Source: an uncultured Mollicutes bacterium
GTDB lineage: Bacteria; Bacillota_I; Bacilli_A; RF39; UBA660
Length of the DNA: 8,664 nt
Direction: 5' to 3'
Assembly: GCA_900550145.1 (NCBI GenBank)
Contig: URRF01000049.1
Location: forward strand, 1-8,664
Below are positions 1-5,196 of the stretch, in pieces (position 1 is the stretch's first letter; each line of letters begins with the position of its first letter). The notes under the pieces are model-generated. The model was not told the origin of the DNA and did no database searches. It worked only from the letters and a program-made list of their open reading frames with translations. The translations under genes were made by a program, and so were the position numbers.

Positions 1-2
1 AA

Positions 3-170
3 GAAGATTCAAATTGTTATGTAGAATATTTAGAAATTATTAATAAGTTTTTAAATATGGAAAATCCAACAAAAGAAATTATGAATAAATTAATTGATAA
101 GATATACGTAACAAAAGACAAAAAACTAGAAATTCATTATAGAATTAAAAAAAGTGAAGTATTAGTATAA
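3..170 (+). CDS. Large serine recombinase, C-terminal fragment (runs off the left edge)
   Basis: This frame is open from the window edge to a TAA at 168-170, giving 56 residues with no start. The stretch around residues 27-46, with LIDKIYV followed by a charged turn and KLEIHYRIK, is the usual ending of large serine site-specific recombinases of the TnpX/phage integrase type. In that family a final 'L-I-x-K-I-x-V' strand and a 'K-x-I-E-I-x-x-x-x' strand close the protein. The catalytic serine domain and zinc-ribbon would lie left of the window and cannot be seen. Such enzymes integrate and excise mobile DNA at short att sites without needing long homology. The gene ends exactly where the broken spoIVA begins, and it points into it, as expected for a recombinase at the edge of its own element. 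The family call rests on a short tail, so another recombinase-like protein is possible. Confidence 0.7.
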   Translation, partial: EDSNCYVEYLEIINKFLNMENPTKEIMNKLIDKIYVTKDKKLEIHYRIKKSEVLV

Positions 171-233
171 AAAATGATACATTGCTTAATTGCAATTTTT
201 AAAAATACAAGAGGGTATCACAAAAACAGTTCA
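171..233. other. Probable element/spoIVA junction (candidate attachment site)
   Basis: This stretch separates the recombinase stop from the first codons that align with SpoIVA (Tyr-Trp-Tyr-Asp-Glu, from 234). It is open in the SpoIVA frame but does not resemble the residues that normally precede that point in the family. The crossover core should therefore lie here or a few codons further in. It contains the self-complementary octamer ATTGCAAT at 190-197. The exact core cannot be fixed without the other end of the element. Confidence 0.5.
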
Positions 234-1352
234 TACTGGTATGATGAACAAATACCTTTCATAGAAGCAGCAGAGATAGGAACAGAAAAGGTAATTAGAG
301 ATCATTCTACAATAGGTATAGTAGTAACTACAGATGGTTCTATTGGTGAATTAGAAAGAAAATGCTATGAAGAAAAAGAAGAACAAGTAATAAACGAATT
401 AAAAGAAATAGGAAAACCATTTATAGTTCTTCTAAACAGTACACATCCTATGTTACCAGAAACAGAAAGATTAGCAGATAGTATTAAAAATAAATATAAT
501 GTACCAACAATACCAATAAGTATAGAAACTATGACAGAAAAAGATTCTTATAATATACTAAAAGAAGCATTATATGAATTTCCTGTTGAAAACATAAATG
601 TTAACATTCCAGAATGGATAGCATGTTTAAACCATAATCATTGGTTAAAGAAAGTATACATAGAGGAAATAAGAGAATGTGTAACTGAAGTAGATAAATT
701 AAGAGATGTTGAAACTATTAACAAACATTTTGTATCTAATGAATATATAGAAAAGGCCTATTTAAAAGATGTAAATGCACAAACTGGTACAGTTACCATA
801 AACTTAACATCTCCAGATTATTTATATAATGACGTTTTAAATGAAATTATAGGAGTAGAAATAACTAGTAGAGCAGATATGCTTAATTTATTCCAAGAAT
901 TAAGTGAAGCTAAAACAGAATATGAACACATCAAAAGTGCACTTAAAATGGTTAAACAGACTGGTTATGGAGTAGCAGTACCTATAATAGATGATTTAAA
1001 ACTAGAAACACCAGAAATATTAAAACATGGAAATAGATATGGTATAAAACTAAAAGCAATAGCGCCTTCCATACATATGATAAGAGTAGATGTAGAATCC
1101 ACATTCGAACCAATTATTGGTTCAGAACTACAGAGTAAAGAACTAATAAATCACTTAATGAAAGAAAATGATACTAATCCACAAGCAGTATGGAAATCAG
1201 AAATATTTGGTCGTAGTTTAGATAATATTGTACAAGAAGGTATACAAGCAAAACTTGCTATGATGCCAGAAAATATCAGATACAAACTTCAAACAACTCT
1301 TACTAAAGTAGTTAATAAGGGATCTAATAATATGATAGCTATAGTAATATAG
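174..1352 (+). CDS. spoIVA: Stage IV sporulation protein A, C-terminal three quarters (5' end missing)
   Basis: SpoIVA is the mother-cell ATPase that polymerises on the forespore surface and is the base layer for coat assembly and cortex formation. From residue 21 onward (YWYDEQIPF, then EAAEIGTEKVI, DHSTIGIVVTTDGSIG, GKPFIVLLNS) the match to the family is strong. It continues through ALKMVKQTGYG, KAIAPSIHMIRVDVESTF, FGRSLDNIVQEGIQAKL and MPENIRYKL to an IAIVI ending that matches B. subtilis (IAIIL). As I recall the B. subtilis protein (492 residues), Trp22 here corresponds to its Trp122, with 370 residues after it in both. About 120 residues are therefore absent, including the Walker A loop and the following Asp of the GTPase-like fold, so this piece alone cannot be an active ATPase. 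Residues 1-20 look unrelated, and the ATG at 174 has no ribosome binding site, so it is not a natural start. The intact 3' part suggests either a recent break or a gene restored by excision. Confidence 0.93.
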   Translation: MIHCLIAIFKNTRGYHKNSSYWYDEQIPFIEAAEIGTEKVIRDHSTIGIVVTTDGSIGELERKCYEEKEEQVINELKEIGKPFIVLLNSTHPMLPETERLADSIKNKYNVPTIPISIETMTEKDSYNILKEALYEFPVENINVNIPEWIACLNHNHWLKKVYIEEIRECVTEVDKLRDVETINKHFVSNEYIEKAYLKDVNAQTGTVTINLTSPDYLYNDVLNEIIGVEITSRADMLNLFQELSEAKTEYEHIKSALKMVKQTGYGVAVPIIDDLKLETPEILKHGNRYGIKLKAIAPSIHMIRVDVESTFEPIIGSELQSKELINHLMKENDTNPQAVWKSEIFGRSLDNIVQEGIQAKLAMMPENIRYKLQTTLTKVVNKGSNNMIAIVI

Positions 1353-1361
1353 CTATTTTTT
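1335..1361 (+). terminator. Rho-independent terminator of spoIVA
   Basis: A perfect 9-bp stem, ATAGCTATA at 1335-1343 with TATAGCTAT at 1348-1356, closes a GTAA loop and runs into six T residues. It overlaps the last codons and the TAG stop of spoIVA. It separates spoIVA transcription from the cassette behind it. Confidence 0.8.
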
Positions 1362-1393
1362 CTAATTAAAAGAAAATATTAAATATAAATTCA

Positions 1394-1424
1394 TTGACAA
1401 ATATATTTAATAATGATATATAAT
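1394..1424 (+). promoter_or_regulatory. Strong housekeeping-type promoter for the peptide/ABC cassette
   Basis: A perfect -35 TTGACA at 1394-1399 is followed 17 bp later by TATATA at 1417-1422, preceded by TG at 1414-1415 (extended -10). A TATAAT at 1419-1424 is an alternative with a 19-bp gap. The start of transcription would be near 1430, which gives the first gene a leader of about 140 bases. Confidence 0.75.
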
Positions 1425-1459
1425 AAACAAAAAGTTAACATAATACCTATATAAAAAAT

Positions 1460-1495
1460 AAAAATGCATTTCATGTATTAAAAAATGCATTTCAT
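1460..1495. repeat. Two identical 15-bp direct repeats with palindromic cores, 21 bp apart (candidate operator)
   Basis: AAAAATGCATTTCAT occurs at 1460-1474 and again at 1481-1495. Each copy contains the perfect 10-bp palindrome AAATGCATTT (1462-1471 and 1483-1492). The 21-bp period places both on the same face of the helix, as expected for cooperative binding of two dimers. They lie downstream of the likely transcription start, so a repressor roadblock is one reading. In RNA the two palindromes could also pair with each other. A third, imperfect copy is at 1991-2004. Confidence 0.6.
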
Positions 1496-1512
1496 ACAAG
1501 AAACGACAAAAT

Positions 1513-1543
1513 CCTCCAAATTTATTATTAAATAATAAGGAGG
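1513..1543 (+). promoter_or_regulatory. Leader hairpin with an anti-SD arm and a decoy SD
   Basis: CCTCC at 1513-1517 can pair with GGAGG at 1539-1543. The stem continues as TTATTATT (1522-1529) with AATAATAA (1531-1538) past a four-base bulge. No T run follows, so it is not a terminator. The same CCTCC could instead pair with the true SD of the next gene (AGGAGG, 1562-1567). The hairpin may therefore tune translation of the secreted protein; this is inferred from base pairing only. Confidence 0.4.
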
Positions 1544-1572
1544 GCATTATACCAAAATAATAGGAGGTATTT

Positions 1573-1977
1573 ATGAAAACATTTAAATCAATTTTTTTAG
1601 GAACATTATTGATGGCATTATTTTGCTTATCTACAGCTACTCTTGCCACAAATATGATAGGAGTATCTGTATTTTTAGATAACATGTTTGATAAACCAAA
1701 AACATCAAACATTACTAAACAAACATATACAAGGCAAACATTCGAACCATTTGAAATATATAAAGATAGACAAAGTTACGTTGCACTTTTCGCATCAGAT
1801 GGTACTGCTACTGACGGACTATGGCGTGGTTTAAATAAAAAAAATGGTAGTTGGGAAATTGAAAATTTTGGTACACAATCACAAATGATTCCAGGTAGTT
1901 ATTATTTGCAATTTAAAACAACTGGTGTATACATAGGAGGTACCGGTATAACCGGTTTTTGGACCTACGACGAATAG
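1573..1977 (+). CDS. Small Sec-exported protein of unknown family, first gene of the cassette
   Basis: The 134-residue product starts at an ATG with a strong SD (AGGAGG, 5 bases upstream). Residues 1-25 form a classical signal peptide: Lys2 and Lys5, a hydrophobic core, and a likely signal peptidase I cut after Ala25. Cys18 does not sit in a lipobox. The mature part of about 109 residues has no cysteine. It carries a charged, Thr-rich N-terminal half and a Trp/Gly/Thr-rich C-terminal half (DGLWRGLNKK, GSWEI, then GSYYLQFKTTGVYIGGTG and a final FWTYDE) that looks like beta strands. I do not recognise the family. There is no double-glycine leader and no lanthipeptide-type Cys/Ser core. Its position ahead of an ABC system suggests a secreted bacteriocin-like or signalling protein, similar in layout but not in sequence to lactococcin 972 loci. 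A beta-sandwich surface protein is the main alternative. Confidence 0.6.
   Translation: MKTFKSIFLGTLLMALFCLSTATLATNMIGVSVFLDNMFDKPKTSNITKQTYTRQTFEPFEIYKDRQSYVALFASDGTATDGLWRGLNKKNGSWEIENFGTQSQMIPGSYYLQFKTTGVYIGGTGITGFWTYDE
1942..1960 (+). terminator. Possible leaky terminator inside the 3' end of the secreted-protein gene
   Basis: ACCGGT at 1942-1947 and ACCGGT at 1951-1956 form a 6-bp G+C-rich stem around a 3-base loop. T residues 1956-1960 follow. A G+C-rich stem stands out in such AT-rich DNA. It sits about 20 bases before the stop codon. If active at all, it would let the exported protein be made in excess over the transporter, as is common between structural and immunity genes in bacteriocin operons. 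Confidence 0.4.
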
Positions 1978-1990
1978 TCAATAGGTAATT

Positions 1991-2004
1991 AAAATGCACT
2001 TCAT
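1991..2004. repeat. Third copy of the leader repeat (one mismatch)
   Basis: AAAATGCACTTCAT matches the leader repeats at 1460 and 1481 in 13 of 14 positions. It stands just ahead of the SD (AAGGAG, about 2010-2015) of the next gene. Its place at a second gene start suggests the motif is regulatory and not random, although a single mismatch breaks the palindrome. Confidence 0.45.
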
Positions 2005-2022
2005 TAAAAAAGGAGTTAGTTT

Positions 2023-2808
2023 ATGAAAAGTAGTAAAAAAATATTTTCTTATTTAATTATAATTATATTGTTTATGATTTTACCATTCATTGAATGGAAA
2101 ACCGAATTTAATATGACATTTGAAACATTTAAAAATGTAATAAACAATGCTGATTTTGTACAACAATGGCATTACTTAACTTATGCAAATAGCAAAGTAT
2201 TTATACTATTATATCCAATTATAATTACATATTTTGGTATAAAATATTTTTTTAAGATATATCATTCTGGAATGTTATATTCAATTAGCGAAAGAACAGA
2301 TTATAATTCGTACATAAAAAACACTTTTATAAAAATATATGCAAATAATAGTTGGGTATATTCTACTTTTATATTGCTTATGTTAATAGTATGTGCTGTT
2401 TTATTTAAATTTAACGAAAGCAAATTATTTTTAGTTTCCATATGAAACATTCATTACATAGTATTCGTTCTTATTTCAATAATATTATCAATCGCATTTA
2501 GTATATTTATATTAAATATAGGTCTAATTGCAACAAGATATTGTAAAAAGTTTTCAATTGCAATGATTGTTTCATATTTACTATTTATTTTTTTTGCAAT
2601 TATTTCAGAAATAATGATAGGTAGCATAGTAAATAATATAATAAATATAGATGGTATTTATAATTCATTTAGTATATTTAATATGGTTATATTAGACGGA
2701 AATATATATGGAATTATAATATACTCAATTATTTTACTAACATTGAGTACATATATTGTATTTAAACTATATAAAAATAAAGACAAGGTTCTCATAGAGT
2801 ATGAATAA
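2023..2808 (+). pseudogene. ABC-2-like membrane protein interrupted by an in-frame TGA at codon 141
   Basis: Two open stretches, 2023-2445 and its continuation to 2808, are in one frame and differ only by a TGA at 2443-2445. Read through, they give a 261-residue membrane protein with about six helices: near residues 8-24, 56-77 and 111-130 before the TGA, and 144-168, 178-202 and 225-250 after it. A charged loop (GMLYSISERTDYNSYIK) resembles the cytoplasmic loop of the last permease in the cassette. The start has a good SD (AGGAG at 2011-2015). The coding continues cleanly after the stop and overlaps the next gene by 8 bases, so the break is a single-base event; TGG (Trp) to TGA would explain it. 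Codon reassignment is unlikely, because TGA closes other genes here. The ATG at 2563 has no SD. A sequencing error is possible. Confidence 0.65.
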
Positions 2809-3427
2809 GTTAATTTTTAATAACATTATACTATCAAAAAATATTTCATATTTAATAATATATTTATTAATATTTACATTTTCCTTAGTATTTTCTAATA
2901 ATTCTATAGATATTATTAAAACAACAATAGAAAGAAATGCCTTTATCTCATTTATATTAATTCCTAGTACACTTTTATTATCTATTAACATACTAGATAC
3001 TATATTTAATAATTTAATATTAATGGAACGATTTAAAGACAAAAAAGAACTTACTAACTATTTAATTAAAACTTTAATAATTTCAATTATTTTAATAAAT
3101 ACTATTACACTACTATTTATGTTTATATTTATTATAATTCTAAAAGAAAAAAGCATTTCATTTAATTATTTATTAATTATAAATTTCTTTTTAAATTCAT
3201 TTATTATTGGATTATTTGTTATTGTACTAAGAATGTATTTTAACAAATATATTGTAATATTTATTATGATACTGTTAAGCTCTTTTATATATGGATTTAA
3301 TTTAGATCTATCTACTACAATAAATAATCTAAATATATTTATTATAAAAATAATTATTATTTGTTTTGAATATATATTTATTACAATAAAATTAAAAAAT
3401 AATATGTTTAATGAGGTGTACAAATGA
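2801..3427 (+). CDS. Predicted six-helix ABC transporter permease subunit
   Basis: The 208-residue product is very rich in Ile, Leu, Phe and Asn. Hydrophobic segments lie near residues 15-32, 48-66, 88-114, 122-143, 150-168 and 178-196. A charged loop (MERFKDKKELTNYLIK, about residues 75-90) between the second and third segments would be the coupling loop that contacts an ATPase. Size and layout fit ABC-2-type permeases and the LanE/LanG subunits of lantibiotic immunity transporters. I see no diagnostic sequence motif. The ATG lies inside the end of the previous frame (8-base overlap), and its TGA overlaps the next ATG (ATGA), so translation is probably coupled. It is expected to form a complex with the neighbouring permeases and the ATPase at the end of the cassette. 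Confidence 0.65.
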   Translation: MNKLIFNNIILSKNISYLIIYLLIFTFSLVFSNNSIDIIKTTIERNAFISFILIPSTLLLSINILDTIFNNLILMERFKDKKELTNYLIKTLIISIILINTITLLFMFIFIIILKEKSISFNYLLIINFFLNSFIIGLFVIVLRMYFNKYIVIFIMILLSSFIYGFNLDLSTTINNLNIFIIKIIIICFEYIFITIKLKNNMFNEVYK

Positions 3428-4122
3428 TTTCATTAATAAAAAGAGATATTTTAAAAAACACTAAATATAAATACATTCTTTATATTATTACAATATATTT
3501 ATTATACTTAATTTTTCAAAAAATAATATTTCCAAATAATTTTAAAGATATTATAAAATTATTTTCACGAAATTTAGGAATATGTTATGATACAAATCAT
3601 TTTCTAGATATTCTAATCATTTTACTCACAAATTTTTTCCTAAGTTATAATGCAATATCTATATTATTTACAGATTTAAAATATGGAAAAGAACAGATTT
3701 TACTTAGAATTAGTACAAAAAAATATATAATTACTAAATTAATTAGCATTCTTATTATTACCTTTTTAATAAATTTAATTATATATCTAATTCTTATCTT
3801 AAGCATAACATTGATGGGGTATAACATTTATAATTTTGTATTATTAAAATTATTTATAATGGATTTAATAATAAAAATTTTATTTCAATATATTGTTATT
3901 GCAATTTATACATTATTTAGAAAAAACATTAGTATTTTCTTTTCCTTTATAACGCCGCTTACTGCTTTATTAAAGATAAATTCTGGTAAAATTTTTTTTG
4001 CATACAATAATAATATGTATATACTTCTTTTAATTTTAATACTTATTACTATTTTTACATATTTGATATTAAAATTAAAAATCATAAATTTATTTGAAAG
4101 GAGTGAAAAAAATGAAATATAA
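3424..4122 (+). CDS. Predicted six-helix ABC transporter permease subunit, next to the ATPase
   Basis: The 232-residue membrane protein starts in an ATGA overlap with the gene before it, with a GAGGTG SD at about 3412-3417. Hydrophobic segments are near residues 17-35, 61-83, 101-131, 135-164, 168-185 and 198-222. The loop at about 84-100 (DLKYGKEQILLRISTKK) is the likely ATPase-coupling segment, and its pattern recurs in the first membrane gene of the cassette. The family is probably ABC-2-like; no catalytic motif is expected. The end overlaps the ATPase gene by 11 bases. The short charged tail (FERSEKNEI) is encoded within the DNA that also provides the SD of the ATPase gene. Whether it exports the secreted protein or protects the cell from it cannot be decided from sequence. 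Confidence 0.65.
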   Translation: MISLIKRDILKNTKYKYILYIITIYLLYLIFQKIIFPNNFKDIIKLFSRNLGICYDTNHFLDILIILLTNFFLSYNAISILFTDLKYGKEQILLRISTKKYIITKLISILIITFLINLIIYLILILSITLMGYNIYNFVLLKLFIMDLIIKILFQYIVIAIYTLFRKNISIFFSFITPLTALLKINSGKIFFAYNNNMYILLLILILITIFTYLILKLKIINLFERSEKNEI

Positions 4123-4741
4123 AATAAATATAGAAAATCTTACTAAAATCTTAGATCAAAATAAGGTATTAGACAATATAAATTTAGAATTTAAAGAAGG
4201 TAAAATATATGGAATAATAGGAAGAAATGGTAGTGGAAAAAGTTTATTATTCAAAACTATATGTGGATTTTTAACACCTACTAGTGGAAAAGTATATATA
4301 AATGATATAGATATATACCAAAAGAAAACATTCCCACCTTCCACAAGAGCGTTAATAGAAAAACCAAATTTCATAAATTCATTAACTGGGTTTGAAAACT
4401 TAAAATTATTAGCAGATATTAAAAAAGATGTTGGAATAAAAGAAATTGAAGATACACTAGTATTAGTAAATTTGCAAAATGAAAAGAGCAAAAAATTTGG
4501 TAAATATTCATTAGGTATGAAACAGAAACTAGGGATTGCATCTGTTTTAATGGAAAATCCTAAAATAATAATATTAGATGAACCATTTAATGGAATAGAT
4601 AAATCGAGCATACAACAAATAAAAGATTATTTACTAAAAATTAAATCAGATAAGATAATCCTAATCGCATCACATATAGAATCTGATATTAGTGATTTAT
4701 GTGATGAAATAATTGAAATGGATTTAGGCAAAATAAATTGA
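4112..4741 (+). CDS. ABC transporter ATP-binding subunit with E-loop, bacteriocin-immunity-like
   Basis: The 209-residue ATPase has Walker A GRNGSGKS (residues 37-44), signature SLGMKQ (133-138), Walker B IIILDEP (152-158, catalytic Glu157) and the H-loop histidine in IASH (His188). At the Q-loop position it carries glutamate (ALIEKPNF, Glu83), followed by LTGFENL. A glutamate here ('E-loop') is characteristic of LanF ATPases of lantibiotic immunity and of related BcrA-type drug efflux ATPases. It ends shortly after the H-loop, so there is no C-terminal regulatory domain. The ATG at 4112 is chosen over an upstream TTG at 4094 because AAGGAG at 4098-4103 is correctly spaced for it. It should power transport with the three membrane proteins before it. 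No clear terminator follows. Confidence 0.88.
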   Translation: MKYKINIENLTKILDQNKVLDNINLEFKEGKIYGIIGRNGSGKSLLFKTICGFLTPTSGKVYINDIDIYQKKTFPPSTRALIEKPNFINSLTGFENLKLLADIKKDVGIKEIEDTLVLVNLQNEKSKKFGKYSLGMKQKLGIASVLMENPKIIILDEPFNGIDKSSIQQIKDYLLKIKSDKIILIASHIESDISDLCDEIIEMDLGKIN

Positions 4742-4784
4742 TATAATTTTCTTATTAAAAACGCCAAAAAACTCTATAAAATAC

Positions 4785-4851
4785 TTGATTTTGTATATTA
4801 AAAATGTTAATTTATATATGTAAGCATATGTTGCTTATAAAATATGGGAGG
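4785..4851 (+). promoter_or_regulatory. HU gene promoter region with inverted repeat and strong SD
   Basis: Several sigma-A-like boxes overlap here: TTGATT (4785-4790) with TAATTT preceded by TG (4808-4813), TTGTAT (4791-4796) with TATATA (4813-4818), and a TATAAA at 4836-4841. I cannot choose between them. An inverted repeat, TAAGCA (4821-4826) and TGCTTA (4832-4837) around 5 bases, could be an operator. The SD GGGAGG (4846-4851) is 8 bases from the ATG. Confidence 0.4.
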
Positions 4852-4859
4852 TAAATTTA

Positions 4860-5132
4860 ATGACAAAACAAGAATTAGTAGAATTTATGGCTGAAAAAGC
4901 TGGATTAACAAAGGCAGATGCTACACGTGCATTAGACGCTTTTGTAGAGGGTGTAACTACAGGTATAGTTAATAAGGGTAAAGTATCTTTAGTTGGATTT
5001 TTAACTTTTGAAAAGAAAGAAAGAGAAGAACGTTCTGCTCGTAATCCAAGAACTGGTGAGACAATTAAGATTCCTGCAAGAAGTGTAGTTACAGTTAAAG
5101 TTGGAAGTAAATTAAAAGAAGCTGTAAAATAA
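4860..5132 (+). CDS. hup: DNA-binding protein HU
   Basis: The 90-residue histone-like protein has the normal length of the family and forms homodimers that bend and compact the nucleoid. It starts MTKQELVEFMAEKAGL, the dimerisation helices. It then carries the signature region at about 46-66 (GFLTFEKKEREERSARNPRTG), where RNPRTGE at 61-67 is the tip of the DNA-clamping beta arm with its intercalating proline (Pro63). Leu48 replaces the glycine more often found in GFGTF. Codons are less AT-biased than those of the neighbours (several CGT and GCT), as expected for a highly expressed gene. In B. subtilis the HU gene (hbs) is beside spoIVA. Here a five-gene cassette lies between them, which points to insertion of that cassette. 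Confidence 0.95.
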   Translation: MTKQELVEFMAEKAGLTKADATRALDAFVEGVTTGIVNKGKVSLVGFLTFEKKEREERSARNPRTGETIKIPARSVVTVKVGSKLKEAVK

Positions 5133-5137
5133 TTATT

Positions 5138-5167
5138 AAAAGATAGAGTTTTATACTTTATCTTTTC
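5138..5167 (+). terminator. Terminator after the HU gene
   Basis: AAAAGATAGAGT (5138-5149) pairs with ACTTTATCTTTT (5155-5166) in a 12-bp stem with one G-U pair and a 5-base loop. A pyrimidine tract (CTTTT) follows. The stem is AT-rich, so efficiency is uncertain, but its place right after the HU stop fits. Confidence 0.6.
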
Positions 5168-5172
5168 TTTTA

Positions 5173-5181
5173 TGATATAAT
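5173..5181 (+). promoter_or_regulatory. Extended -10 promoter of the CCA-adding enzyme gene
   Basis: TG at 5173-5174 and a perfect TATAAT at 5176-5181 form an extended -10 element; the -35 region is weak. The likely start near 5188 leaves only about nine leader bases before the ATG at 5197. Confidence 0.55.
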
Positions 5182-5196
5182 TGAGATGGTGATTTG

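Noticed and set aside
174..1352. Reading this frame as a complete SpoIVA starting at the ATG at 174
   Set aside because: The first 20 residues do not fit the family, there is no SD, and the ATP-binding region is absent although the rest is collinear.
1460..1495. Start of a CRISPR array
   Set aside because: Only two tandem copies of 15 bases with a 6-base gap; no regular longer repeat-spacer units and no cas genes.
1573..1977. Assignment of the secreted protein to the lactococcin 972 family
   Set aside because: Gene order and Sec signal are similar in spirit, but the mature sequence shares no motif that I can see and the large lactococcin-type membrane protein is absent.
2443..2445. TGA read as tryptophan through a changed genetic code
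   Set aside because: TGA closes three other genes in the window, one of them in an ATGA overlap, and tryptophans that I checked in spoIVA use TGG.
3151..3161. Further copy of the leader repeat (AGCATTTCAT)
   Set aside because: It lies inside a membrane-protein gene, lacks the palindrome and is expected by chance in such AT-rich DNA.
4156..4611. Minus-strand open frame opposite the ABC ATPase gene
   Set aside because: The plus-strand frame carries all the ATPase motifs; the reverse frame has no SD and is a by-product of codon bias. The same applies to the other reverse frames at 1407-1712, 5283-5591 and 7696-8010.
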